The notes under the pieces: model-generated
Seen by the model: the letters and a program-made list of their open reading frames with translations, nothing else
Told to the model about the DNA's origin: nothing
Databases searched by the model: none
Position numbers and translations under genes: made by a program
From: Pomphorhynchus laevis
Lineage: Eukaryota > Acanthocephala > Palaeacanthocephala > Echinorhynchida > Pomphorhynchidae
Assembly: GCA_012934845.2 (NCBI GenBank)
Contig: WNNJ02000594.1
Coordinates: 1 to 64,000, forward strand
DNA: 64,000 nucleotides
Direction of reading: 5' to 3'
Shown here: positions 20,603 to 30,780 of the stretch, one piece after another
How the letters are laid out: each line of letters opens with the position of its first letter
Numbering within the stretch: the stretch's first letter is position 1

Positions 20603-21904
20603 ATGTTGAGTAGACTTCATCCGAGCAAAGACGAATTATCGGCATATCTGTCTATTGTTGAGAACTTAAAGTCGGTACATATTGATAGCGATACAGATGA
20701 TTTTAAAGTAAAAAAATACGATGACTGTTTTTTTTCTCCACCTAAATTCAATGATTCGACGCTTATTGATTCATCCTGCACCACGGACTCTACTTCAGCA
20801 TCGACACCTGACGATAGTATTCGTAATATATTTTGTAAACAGCAAAACAACAGACGTGGAGATAGATACCCATCATCTTCATCTAGTACAGCGATAGCAG
20901 ACATTTTCTCTAATGATCTTCCTTCAATTTTCGAAGATTCAAATGATTTAATGATGTTCAATGCACATCAGAAGCAAACACTAATTAACAATGGAATTAT
21001 AAGTGCAGGATCACTATTGTCACCTCCAGGGTTCAAAGGTAACAACATATATTCACAAACTGCAGTAAGAATTCGTCCATGGCTACAATTTGGAGGATTT
21101 GGAAGTACAAATTCTAACTTTACTGAACCTAACAGTGTTGTACTTTCCCCTCAAGGCCATATTATCATAGCGGATACAAATAGTCACCACATAAAGCTGT
21201 TTGATGGAGAGGGCAGATTTCTTTATAAATTTGGGGATGCTGGTAAATCCTACGGCAAGCTGCTGTACCCATGCAAAATTGATATCCTTCCGAGAACAAA
21301 TAGATTAGTAATAGTTCAGCGAAACCCCATGCCCCAGATTCAGATTTTTAGTTTAAATGGACAATATGAAACTCGTTTCGCTGGTTCAATTTTAAAATTT
21401 CCTCGTGCAATGTGTGTCGATGAAATGGGATGCATCATCATAATTGAATCAAAAGTCATGACATGTCATATATTCTCCCCTGACGGACGTTATCTCCGTA
21501 AGCTACATTTACAAAACGATCTAAGTTTTCCATTCGACATTTGTGCCAATGGAGGAGAGATTTTCATCAGCGATAATCAAGCACATTGTGTGAAAGTATT
21601 CGATTACAACGGTAAGCTTAGAAGAAAAATAGGGGAAGGTGTAGTAAAATTTCCTGTCTGCTTGGACTATTGCGCTGTAAAAAAGTCGATTTTCATAACA
21701 GACAACCATGAGCGTTTCAACGTTAATCAGTTTTCCTTATCCGGTAAATTGTTAAATTCATACTACAGCAGCATTAAACATGCTCAATGCTATGATGTGA
21801 CAACCAGTAATGACGATATGATTTTAGCTTCGAAGGATTTTCGAATATACCGTTACAAACTGCCAGATGGATATGCTACGAAGCAGCATCGAAATGATCT
21901 CTAA
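20603..21904 (+). CDS. Brat-like NHL-domain protein, intronless, no RING or B-box
   Basis: A 433-residue frame. Residues 1-160 are polar and Ser/Asp-rich, with a TDSTSAST stretch and a serine run, and look disordered. Residues about 165-425 form a six-bladed NHL propeller: FGGFGSTNSNFTEPNSV, HIIIADTNSHHIKLFD, LLYPCKIDI, LKFPRAMCVDEMG, SFPFDICANGGEIFISDNQ, AHCVKVFDYNGK, KHAQCYDVTTSNDD and ILASKDFRIYRYKLP. The order and motifs follow Drosophila Brat and its TRIM-NHL relatives, whose NHL domain binds U-rich sites in mRNA 3' UTRs and represses translation. The B-boxes and coiled coil of Brat are missing here. Either it is the last exon of a larger gene or a retrocopy-like short NHL gene. The first ATG was chosen as start; upstream DNA shows no further coding signal. 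AATAAA signals lie at about 22319 and 22391. Confidence 0.85.
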   Translation: MLSRLHPSKDELSAYLSIVENLKSVHIDSDTDDFKVKKYDDCFFSPPKFNDSTLIDSSCTTDSTSASTPDDSIRNIFCKQQNNRRGDRYPSSSSSTAIADIFSNDLPSIFEDSNDLMMFNAHQKQTLINNGIISAGSLLSPPGFKGNNIYSQTAVRIRPWLQFGGFGSTNSNFTEPNSVVLSPQGHIIIADTNSHHIKLFDGEGRFLYKFGDAGKSYGKLLYPCKIDILPRTNRLVIVQRNPMPQIQIFSLNGQYETRFAGSILKFPRAMCVDEMGCIIIIESKVMTCHIFSPDGRYLRKLHLQNDLSFPFDICANGGEIFISDNQAHCVKVFDYNGKLRRKIGEGVVKFPVCLDYCAVKKSIFITDNHERFNVNQFSLSGKLLNSYYSSIKHAQCYDVTTSNDDMILASKDFRIYRYKLPDGYATKQHRNDL

Positions 21905-22124
21905 ATGGACAGTTCAGTGTTTTATCATTACAAAAAATGAGGCAATGAAACCCAGTAAAAGTCTTCCACGCTATCGTTTTCGTTTTGGAGACAGACGACA
22001 TTAAGCAACATATGCTGCGTTTATTCATTGCCCTGACCTCGTCATTTTATGTTCTACCTGTTTTTATCTCAGTTTTATATTATTTCTCAGGAAAGCTCAA
22101 TTGAAATTTATTTTTTTGCTCATC

Positions 22125-22320
22125 CATTGAAGCTATCATATCCTGATGTGATTATATTTATAGTTTTTATTCAATTTTTGTAGTTAAAATGATTTTTGAG
22201 CATGTGTTTGTTAATTTAAACTTGTGGTTATACGTTTTTATTTTTACGTCGTTGCTTTCTTTTACAGAAATGTGTTTTCTTTTACTAATTCAAGAAGCAA
22301 ATTTTACTCTTTAATATTTA
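22125..22320 (+). repeat. Diverged copy of the 3' part of the 28994 gene region
   Basis: Colinear by eye with 29318-29515. Shared blocks in order are CATTG..GCTATCA, TTATxGTTTTTATTC, AACTTGTGGTT, TTTTTxCGxCxTTG and GAAATGTxTT. Identity is about 65%. In the partner this spans the last codons and 3' flank of a small membrane protein gene. Here no frame is open, so it looks like a decayed duplicate or a shared repeat. Confidence 0.5.
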
Positions 22321-22397
22321 ATAAAGAGAATACTAATATTTTTAAAACTTTTCTTTCTAATTGCTAACATTATTTGCTAAACAACAGCATTGAATAA
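22318..22397 (+). terminator. Candidate polyadenylation signals of the NHL gene
   Basis: TTAATAAAGAG near 22319 and TGAATAAAGAC near 22391 are the first AATAAA matches downstream of the stop at 21904. Confidence 0.35.
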
Positions 22398-22564
22398 AGA
22401 CAATACTATTAATCAGATTAGCAATATGAGTATACTTAGTTGTATTATATACAAATTTAAAAATAAATATTAAGATTAAATGTTAGATCTCAAGATTTTC
22501 GAAAATTTAGATGAATATAAATAATTGTGGAAAGTACTAAAAAAGTATGGAAACCAAACTAAAT

Positions 22565-22720
22565 TCAGGTAGCTGTGACTTCTATGTATGAGCAAAGTAA
22601 GTTGGGTTCGTGTTCTAGGTAGGAAATCTGAATCCTTTTCAGTATCCGAAATGCTTCGTTTGGGTTGTCCCCACTTTCAACATGTTTTCCTTGTTTACAT
22701 GGACAAGGAACACAACTTTA
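22565..22720 (+). pseudogene. LINE fragment (RT, same family as 45.4-48.6 kb)
   Basis: The translation VRVLGRKSESF with RLGCPHF-like text matches the block VRVLGRKSESF...GLRQGCPL of the LINE at 47598-47720, and the flanking DNA GTAGCTGTG..TTCT.TGTATGA is shared. A 150-bp relic with no coding potential of its own. Confidence 0.75.
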
Positions 22721-23034
22721 TATGCACAAAATTACCAGATCGGCTGCTTTGTCAGATATCGGTCTTCAATGCAATTCGATATGATAGAAAATGTCATTCA
22801 TTTGATTGCTTTTATACCATTAATTTAAATTAGATTATCATTCTAGGAAAAAATCAATTTATTCTAAAGTTTAAACGCAATTGAATTTTCTTTAACTAAT
22901 ATTAACGCTTCCCCCCAAACCTTTTTTATAATTTCATACATACATATTACAATCGGGTTACTGACATTTTCATATTTCTAGATTTAAATAATATGCTGTT
23001 TAGTCAGGGAATGCATCTAATTATCGATTACATT

Positions 23035-23082
23035 TCTTATCTGTGTATGATCTTATCTGTGTATGATCTTATCTGTGTATCA
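23035..23082. repeat. Three tandem copies of a 16-bp unit
   Basis: The unit TCTTATCTGTGTATGA occurs three times without gap; the last copy ends TATCA. Confidence 0.9.
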
Positions 23083-23476
23083 GTACATTGAGATGTAAGC
23101 AAAAAATAAATAGTAGATTATAAAAATATAAATTATGACAATAGCTTAATACATTCATTAGTTGCGTGAATAAATCAATGAATACGTTAAGTAATAAATT
23201 CGTGAACACTTTCATAACTTAATAAATTCATTAGTTGCATATTCGGGCTCAAAATACTGATTGTAGTTAGTTAATTTTAATAATGCATAAAAAGGCTCAA
23301 ATATTTTAAATTTATTTTATCAGGTAATTTTAAACTGTAAAATTTTGTTATACTAAGAACGATCACATATCTACTTTGCATATAGTTATTGTAAACTACA
23401 ACAATGATAAATAATCGTGAGTAAATAATTTTCGCACGACTACTACTTTAATAAAAATATTTGGGCAAACGACGTA

Positions 23477-23710
23477 ATGCGATTTAATGCTCTAAAAAAG
23501 CAAAACTTATTTGAACTTATGTGCCATGATGCTAATCTCAAAATTTTCATGGATAATGCACTTCTAGTTCTACGTTATAAGATCCAATCAGGTAGAATGA
23601 TTGATAGCTGGTATAATAAACTTACGTGCACTTTTGATTACGGAACAAAGTCAAGTATGATTTTACCTTATAATGTTAGCCTCCGTTATGCTCACTTAAA
23701 AAAATACTGA
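23477..23710 (+). CDS. Hypothetical 77-residue ORF
   Basis: The frame encodes a mixed sequence with aromatic residues and no signal peptide (includes MCHDANLKIFMD and MIDSWYNKLTCTF). It ends just before a dispersed repeat that starts near 23730. Amino acid composition is more balanced than in the chance frames nearby, so it could be an exon or a transposon relic, but no family is recognised and no splice structure is evident. Confidence 0.2.
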   Translation: MRFNALKKQNLFELMCHDANLKIFMDNALLVLRYKIQSGRMIDSWYNKLTCTFDYGTKSSMILPYNVSLRYAHLKKY

Positions 23711-23729
23711 CCACGAATTAGTGATTAAC

Positions 23730-24540
23730 AATTGTAAGAGTATTATAATAGCTATATGGCCGTAAAGTGACTGGTTTCGTTAATATAAACTGTAATATAG
23801 CAATTTTAATTTAAGAATGTGTCTTCTAATAGAATAGAATTTATTTAGTGGCCTTTGTGGTAAAAAGAACCATTTACAGGCCCACTATAAAAATTAAAAG
23901 ACAAGTTTACGTCCGATGAATGTTTGAACTTGTATGTAGAATTATTGAATTGATTGCGGCTGAAAGTGTTATTTTAGTTCGTTTCAAGAATGTTCTAATA
24001 GTCATTTAGTATTTAACACATTTTTTCTTTTGATATAAACCGCTTAATGATAAAATGTAGTAGTATTTTAAGATACTTTACATTTAAATCTTTATAAAAA
24101 CGGCAGCTTATTGTTTTCAATTAATGCTTATAGCTAATGACTTTAACTTCTTCATCATTATTATATTCGTTCGTTTATGACTATAGCAGATCGCTTGAGT
24201 GAATACTTATTTTTCGAATTATAAGAGAACAATGTTGCTACGTATATGTTGCTATGTTGGATCGAGAAGAACATGGCCGAAATTTAATAACATGGCAGTT
24301 ACTCCTGATTACCTCTTATTCTTTTTCTGATACATCGTATGGTCAAAATCAGTCAATTCATAAAAATTGACTTTTATTTTAAATTTAAATTATAAATTTC
24401 ATCTTGATATAAATTTAAATTGATAACAATTTAGAAAATTATTTATTATTTATCTTTATTTTAATTGGTATATAATATAAAATACGTGAATTCAGTTATC
24501 TGTGTGAATATATATACAAATAAATATTGATTATCTACAA
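23730..24540 (+). repeat. Large dispersed repeat, copy 1, ending in a PLE 3' module
   Basis: Nearly identical to 62285-62890: shared blocks include TATGGCCGTAAAGTGACTGG, CGGCAGCTTATTGTTTTC and the diverged PLE 3' module with AACATGGCAG. Copy 1 has about 169 extra bp (23833-24001) bounded by TTCTAATAG at 23824-23832 and 23993-24001, where copy 2 has a single TTCTAATAG. The repeat continues at 25870-26165, matching 62885-63140 and the window end, so copy 1 was later split by the fold-back at 24829-25880. Confidence 0.8.
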
Positions 24541-24828
24541 GCATTTGTTAGTACATAATCAATAATGTTATCAATATCTATATTGTTAGTAGAGAATCAA
24601 TATTCATTTATGTATATATTACGTAAAATTTGATTATATAAATATATATAGTATTCTGTGAGTTTCGAAACGTCGCCCAGGATCACCGATAATGATCCGA
24701 TTTTATAACTTTATGTAATATTTTGAACTTACGGCAGTTCAAAATATTACATAAAATTATATACATGTATATATATGTATATATTTTTATATTTACATAG
24801 TAATATATATGTATTTTTTTAATATTAA

Positions 24829-25880
24829 TTTTTGTTTGAATTGGAATTGCTCGAGATTGCGTATAGCGATTCTCGCCATATGTATGGGTAAGTTTATGAA
24901 TCGAGCATATTCTTCAGCCTGCACACTCTTGTCACTCCTAGACGGTCATGAGATAGCCGGCAGCCATCGTCAGCAATATGAACATACACACTCCGTTTTG
25001 TCTGCGTCTGTGACATCGTAAAAATGCATTTCCGACATTAAGCTGAAATTGTGGGTTGCGTTTGCTCTTAAATCCTAAAATTTGCAATGCAGACATCATT
25101 AACAACCAGAGGCTCAAAATTTCGGATAATTGACTGTAAGAAACCAAGATTGAGTGAATCAATTATTTCTATGTAATCTTAAGGTTTTGTTTGATTCCGT
25201 ATTGCTCGAGATTGCGAATAGCAATTCTTTCCATATGTTTGGGTAAGTTTTTGAATCGAGCATATTCTTCAGCCTGCAAACTCTCGTCACCCCTAGACGG
25301 TAATGTGATAGCCTTTAGCCATCGTCGGTAAGGTGAATTATCACACGCAACCAACAATTTCAACTAAATGTCGGAAATGCTTTTTTACAATATCACAGAG
25401 GCAGCCGAAACAGCGTGTGATAGTTCATCATACTGACGATGGCTGTCGGCCATCACATTACCATCTAGAGTGACGAGAATTTGCAGGCTGAAAAATATGC
25501 TCGATTCAACAACTTACCCATACATATGGAAAGAATTGCTATTCGCAATCTCGAGCAATACGGAATCAAACAAAACCTTAGGATTACATAGAAAGAATTG
25601 ATTCACTCAATCTTAGTTTCTTACAGTCAATTATCCGAAATTTTGAGCCTCTGGTTGTTAATGATGTCTGTATTGCAAATTTAAGGATTTAAGAGCTAAC
25701 GACACCAACAATTTCAGCTAAATGTCGGAAATGCATTTTTACAATGTTACAGAGGCAGCCGAAACGGCGTGTGATAGTTCATATTACTGACGATTGCTCC
25801 CGGCTATCCTGTAACCGTCTAGGAGTGACAAGAGTTTACAGGCTGAAGAATATGCTCGATCCATAAACTTACCCATACAT
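24829..25880. repeat. Nested fold-back of about 1 kb
   Basis: The outer arm 24840-25180 (TTGCTCGAGATTGCG, CATATTCTTCAGCCTGCA, GACATCATTAACAACCAGAG) reappears inverted at about 25590-25880. The inner arm 25185-25350 pairs with 25430-25595; blocks TTGTTTGATTCCGTATTGC and GCTCGAGATTGCGAATAGC are mirrored. It is made of alternating direct and inverted copies of one repeat unit, each with a GCAGCCGAAAC core related to the tandem unit at 51-54 kb. Confidence 0.8.
25400..25457 (+). other. Pseudoknot core of repeat family, subfamily 3
   Basis: Helix b GGCAGCC (25400-25406) with GGCTGTC (25441-25447) interleaves with helix a TGTGAT (25416-25421) and ATCACA (25452-25457). GAAAC follows helix b and CTGACGA precedes its 3' strand. 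A second copy lies at 25754-25808. The helices match in position but not in sequence with those at 51250-51309 and 56945-57006. Confidence 0.5.
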
Positions 25881-26289
25881 ATGTATATATTCAACTTGTA
25901 GAATATTTTAAAAAATTCTTTAAAGGATAATATATATTAATAGTTAATGTTTTATATATCAAAATCAGGATTACACGGAATCGGGAAGATAACACGCGTT
26001 TTGGTTTCGGCATGTCCCTCAATCCAATGCAATAGCACGCGCATCAATATTAGGTTTAAAATATTACTCAAATATGTATTTTTCTGTAAGTGTAATCACT
26101 TAGCATTTAACTTTAAATTTTGTATTTCATAATTATTTTTGAGTGATTTTCGGCTTATAACTTCATTCTGATGTCTAAATATATGACCACAGCTGAAGTT
26201 AATGAAAAGTACAATCTCTTTTAGAGACCAAACATAATTTGTTGATTTGCGAAATATTTGTTCATTTAATAGTTTTCGTTTACTAATAA

Positions 26290-27640
26290 TAAAATATTGA
26301 CTAAACCTAAAAATGTGGTACCTGGAATAAACCTCAACATGTGGTACCTGGACGATGGCATAGTCGGCGGGACGCCTTCGGCAATCGCTTCCGCACTCGG
26401 CTGGCAATACACGAGTTTCAAGGCTATTAAATTGCAGCTTAACTGGCAAAAGACAGAGGTCATCGGCACGCCTGAAGCCGTACGCTCTTGCTTGGCCCTA
26501 CTATCCGAGGTGGTTTCGAAATCACCTCTGGAAACATGCACTTATTTGGCATACCCATCGGTGACGAGTCTTTCATAGAAACCCACCTAACAAGCGAGAT
26601 TTTGCCACCGCTAATCTAGACAATCGATGCAGTAGCAAAGCTGCCAGACCCTCAAGTCATATACCTCCTACTCAAACACTGCGCTTCCTCGTCCAAGATA
26701 AACCATCTTCTCCGTTCAGTTGATCCAAGGATTACAAAAACGTTTCGTAAGGCATTCGACAGACAAATCGCAGGCGCCTTTCAGAAAATATGCACGTGTC
26801 AACTACACGAAGCAGTGAAATCACAGATGACACTCTTAATCCGTCTGAGTGGATTTGGCCTAAGATGCAATGCGGCACATGCCTGAGCGCATTTATATAT
26901 AGCGTGATGCAGGTCTGAGAAGAATACAGTCTAGATCCTACACTTTTTCCAGGCTATTCAGAGGCATTAGCCACCCTTTGAACAACAGTGGGGTCTCACT
27001 TCATATCGTCTACGAAGGGCGGTCAATCAACAACCTCACGCCTGATTGAAAATCTCGCATCAACACGGCTAATACAATCATCTAGCGAAATGGATCGTGC
27101 CCGACTACATGCAGTGTCGTGTTCAAAAGCAGGGGCTTGGCTTAGTGCTCTACCAAATACGGCATCTGGAACGGAATAAACACCCCCACAGTTCTGAATT
27201 CTAGTCCGCATGTGGCTTGGGATTTCTTTACACGAAAACGATTATAGATGCGGCCGCTGCATGCGCATAGCTGATAAGGAAGGCATACACTCGCTAACTT
27301 TCCAATACAGTGGGTTACCAAGGACTGCGGCATAATGCTATTCGTGAGGTGGTATTCGCAGCCGCACAATCAGCCCGAATGTATGTAGCTCTGGAAGTGC
27401 GAGGTATTATCCCGGACCTACGTGAACGCCTGGCAGACATCCTATGTTATAGAGCCTTCACCATGCAACCATATTTGCAGTCACCCACCCACCCCAACAG
27501 ACGGCATACCTTCTCTCAGCCGCTAATGCACAGCTCGCCGCCGCTACATAGTACGCGGATAATGTTAAAGACTGAAAATCCAAGCGCAGGGTCGAAGCAG
27601 TGGGGTATATATTTTCAGCCGCTGTAGTGGAGTCGTTTGG
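26290..27640 (+). mobile_element. Degraded retroelement pol remnant, GC-rich
   Basis: A frame at 26297-26578 starts in an RT active-site block (NMWYLDDGIVGG) and continues LNWQKTEVIG. Later scattered pieces (MDRARLHAVSCSKAGAWLSA near 27090; GLRHNAIREVVFAAA near 27320; YIFSAA-like near 27605) fall in the order of the C-terminal part of an invertebrate RT family with a WYLDDG box. GC content is clearly above the surroundings. The element is an old, broken fossil; its clade is not certain. Confidence 0.55.
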
Positions 27641-27688
27641 GGGATAGGTGAAGAGGGAAACAGGGTCATCAAACGGGATGCAAATAAC

Positions 27689-28276
27689 ATGAGCCGGACA
27701 AGCGGAATCAGATACGCCGTGACGATTATGCATTTATACCAGCGCATCTCTATTACAATAATGAGATGCAACGCCAAAGTAATGTTAGCGTCACTTGGCC
27801 AGATTCCAATATCGATATTTGATGGTGGACACCAGGAAACTTGTGAACCCGGGAAACGCCTTTTCGAGCCAGACTCTTGTTTTTCAAGCCGAACTCGTGA
27901 TGTGATGGGACAACCGGTTTGCATGGACAACAATAACCATCCCCTAATGAATGAGTACGGCAAAATAATCCCCGTGTCATGCAGGACTGAGATAGTGCAC
28001 CAAATTCCCGAAACACTGCCAATAATCCAGGCCAGCCAAATTCATAACATACAAATAATGCCCCAGCAAATTATCCATACAATGATGACCATTGTACAGC
28101 CGCGTACGACAACTGCGAAGATCAATATCGACAATATTGAGTCTTTTCCTGAGCATGAACGAGGTGAGTCAGTCAATAGTGAACCTTTAGACGATTATGA
28201 GGCTCGAAAAAGAATCTTTATTGGAAAACGCAGTCAACACTACGATGATGATATGAGGGCCAAAGTGTTACTCTAA
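27689..28276 (+). CDS. ORF ending in protein phosphatase inhibitor 2-like motif
   Basis: A 195-residue frame that follows the GC-rich retroelement remnant. The last 25 residues contain FIGKRSQHYDDDMRAK. This matches the spacing of the conserved IPP2 (PPP1R2) segment F-x-x-K-R-x-x-H-Y-[ND]-[DE]-x4-K, which contacts the PP1 catalytic subunit. Upstream is an acidic stretch (EHERGESVNSEPLDDYEARK), also as in IPP2. The first 120 residues show no IPP2 KGILK or SQKW motifs and may be non-coding or retroelement-derived, so the true start is unclear. The frame stops soon after the motif, shorter than in known IPP2. It could be a retrocopy or an exon. Tentative. Confidence 0.35.
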   Translation: MSRTSGIRYAVTIMHLYQRISITIMRCNAKVMLASLGQIPISIFDGGHQETCEPGKRLFEPDSCFSSRTRDVMGQPVCMDNNNHPLMNEYGKIIPVSCRTEIVHQIPETLPIIQASQIHNIQIMPQQIIHTMMTIVQPRTTTAKINIDNIESFPEHERGESVNSEPLDDYEARKRIFIGKRSQHYDDDMRAKVLL

Positions 28277-28766
28277 CACTCCCCAACCGCGTTGGCGATG
28301 ACGTCGTATTGTAACGAACAACTAATATTTGGGACCCAATTGCGGGTAACCCCCAATTTGTAACTTGTAATTATATATATATTGTAGCTATAAATTTGTA
28401 AATTTAAAAAAATATTGACTTGTAAAATGTTTGCTCTTTTAATAATTTTTGTTTGCCTCCAACTTTTCAATACTTTAATTTAAATTTCCTCTACTAGCCT
28501 TTCTGAATATTTTTATATTCAAGAAATAATCAACTGTATACAATTTATACAATCATGGAAGCATACAATAGTATAGAAATGCTTTACAAATCTTTAAACA
28601 CGCTTGTTAAATTGACAGCTGAAAATTTGCACTAATCTTAGAATTTTAAAATTAGATACAATCTTTGTGTTTGTTAACGCATTGTTGTGCCAGACTTAAT
28701 TCCTTAATTACAATTGAAAAGTTTTAAAGCGTGTGAAATAAACTATTGACAGCCTAATTGCTAAGT

Positions 28767-28931
28767 ATGATGAAAGAAGTATTTATAGTTTTGATTTTAT
28801 TTTTAACATTGAACACATTCTTCTATATATTCACTACTACTATTATTGTATTCTGCATGGTCATTGCAAATGAAGATAATGAAATAACCAAGACAATCTC
28901 TGTTTTAAACGTTGAAAAAACTAAATACTGA
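28767..28931 (+). CDS. Hypothetical 54-residue peptide with hydrophobic N-terminus
   Basis: Starts MMKEVFIVLILFLTL and stays hydrophobic to about residue 34, like a signal peptide or membrane anchor, followed by an acidic IANEDNEITKT tail and KTKY end. It precedes a second small membrane-type ORF by 60 bp on the same strand. No family recognised. Short, so it could be chance; the paired context raises it slightly. Confidence 0.3.
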   Translation: MMKEVFIVLILFLTLNTFFYIFTTTIIVFCMVIANEDNEITKTISVLNVEKTKY

Positions 28932-28993
28932 TATTATACAGACGATAACCGTAAAGAGCAATTTTTGCACAGCAGTATAAGCAGAAGAGGCAA

Positions 28994-29347
28994 ATGAAGA
29001 CTTACCAGTACCTGATCACATTAATTCTCGTATTAATGAAATGTTATGAAATTTACTCGTATGTGGGCATAAACGTGAGTAATATTGTTGCCAATGAAAC
29101 CGATAGCCCATTATTAATTGCGGAATCAAAGAATATCGTAAATTTAACGATAAATGGAAGTATTGCTGACATAACACTTATCAATGATTTTATTGATTCG
29201 GAACCTGAAGAACGTAACAATTCCAATGGACTGATTGTACCGAATTGGCAGTCTTCTGAGAGAACGTCAGTACATATTCTCATTATATCCGATTTTATCA
29301 TTTTATGTATCCTTTTATGCTTCATTGTGGCTATCAGATACAAATGA
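28994..29347 (+). CDS. Small type I membrane protein, function unknown
   Basis: 117 residues: a signal-peptide-like start (MKTYQYLITLILVLMKCYEI), a polar ectodomain with four possible N-glycosylation sites (NVS, NET, NLT, NGS), and a C-terminal membrane segment (HILIISDFIILCILLCFIVA) ending IRYK. Topology therefore looks complete without further exons. The ATG lies in a purine-rich context (AGAGGCAAATGAAG). A diverged relative of its last codons and 3' flank occurs at 22125-22320. Trematodes have many small secreted or surface proteins of this layout, but I do not recognise this one. Confidence 0.5.
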   Translation: MKTYQYLITLILVLMKCYEIYSYVGINVSNIVANETDSPLLIAESKNIVNLTINGSIADITLINDFIDSEPEERNNSNGLIVPNWQSSERTSVHILIISDFIILCILLCFIVAIRYK

Positions 29348-29349
29348 GA

Positions 29350-30135
29350 TTATTTATCGTTTTTATTCGAGTTGTACAGTGCAAATAATTAATATTGCAT
29401 TAATTTCTAAATTTGAACTTGTGGTTTTATTAGTCCTTGTTTTTGCGCCATTGTTATCTATTGAAATGTTTTATTCTATTAAATCAATAACCAAATTTGT
29501 CTCTAATATTCTATGTAGTGGTGACTTGTATTACAAGATTATTTTTAATAATATTTTCAAATTAATTAGACAACTAACAGTTATCTGCAAATACTCCTTT
29601 GGAATTTATTATTATATTTCAAATTCTACGCTTCTTGTACAACTTTAAGGTTTTTCAAATATAAGATATCTTTACTCCTTGAGGAACTTAGTTGTAATAT
29701 GCAATTTCATTTATACAATTGCAAAAAATCTGTTTAATTAAAATTTATAATTTATTCAAAACAAAATATTAAACAGAAATTGACACTCAATTCTACAAAT
29801 AAATAGATTACATTGCTAAAATCTGTTTAATTTAAATTTGTATTACAAACTATATCTATTTACTTTATCAAATATCTTGATCATAAATCTAGACAAGACC
29901 GCGCTGAGTATTTTATATATTCTATGGTTGTAAAGAATCAAGTTATTCTTGCATATATTGTATGTGAAAATTTGCTACCTGAAAGTAAAATTTGATAAAA
30001 CCAACATACATAGATTATGTACATTGCAAAGCACATATGTGTGCAATGGGTTTATCATTGCACATAAACGTTCCACCGCGTGAAATCGAAGTAGAAATCA
30101 TTGCACGGTAGTAGTAGACTAAACCATACAAATAT
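29350..30135. other. Gene-free flank
   Basis: AT-rich DNA. The frame at 29235-29648 overlaps the small membrane protein in another frame and continues hydrophobic; it is taken as chance. Nothing else recognised. Confidence 0.5.
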
Positions 30136-30139
30136 GTCC

Positions 30140-30305
30140 GGTTAAAATCTGCCATGTTGTGAGTCAAGGTGTATGAAATTTGAAATAATGAAGGAATGAT
30201 ACGGTAGCTGGTTTCTGCTGTGAAATAAACTTGTGTGATTTAGGAAAATTGATAAAATAAATGAAAGAATTCATCAATTGATCTTCAATAATGATTCAGG
30301 GTGTA
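30140..30305. repeat. Dispersed repeat, copy 2 (partner at 75-245)
   Basis: See the partner for the shared blocks. This copy lies about 640 bp past the stop codon of the receptor gene. Confidence 0.6.
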
Positions 30306-30771
30306 AGATTAATGCTATGCCATCCTTCAAAATTTGTATATGTTGAACTTTCTTCAATCTGGATTTTGTAATTACAGTCTAGTAATATTGTGTTAACTAT
30401 GGGTGAGAATATGGCTTATTGGTAAGATTAAAGCAACTACGAATCAACTGCTGCTGAGCTTTACCAACATTTAAATATAGCAGCGTACTTGTATTGATTT
30501 GTAATCGAATTTAAAAATGTGCAGATCAATGACAACAATTTCAATAATAACAAAAGATTCATAGAAATGCAAAATTAAAGTGTTTAGTGAAACATTATTT
30601 AAATACTGTCATTTTCCCATTAAAATTAAGATATTTGTTAGTATTTTAATGGACTAAATAATAGATGGTTGTCAATTCACTTATCAACGATAAGTATATA
30701 TTTCGTTATTCACTATAGATGGTAAAAATACTATATTTTTTCATTGTGATATTTATTAAAACTTAATAAAA

Positions 30772-30780
30772 ATTTTATTT
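30772..30780 (-). terminator. Candidate polyadenylation signal of the receptor gene
   Basis: TTTTATTTA on the plus strand gives TAAATAAAA on the minus strand, about 170 bp past the stop codon at 30948. Confidence 0.35.

Noticed and set aside
23067-24180. tRNA or other classical RNA genes in the window
   Set aside because: I looked for tRNA-like B boxes (GGTTCGAnnCC) with a matching A box and found only the weak GAGTTCGATTAC in the 362-bp unit; no cloverleaf could be drawn here or elsewhere.
29235-29648. 137-residue hydrophobic ORF overlapping the small membrane protein
   Set aside because: It overlaps in another frame, has no signal peptide logic of its own and its composition is what AT-rich DNA gives by chance; the upstream frame has a complete topology.
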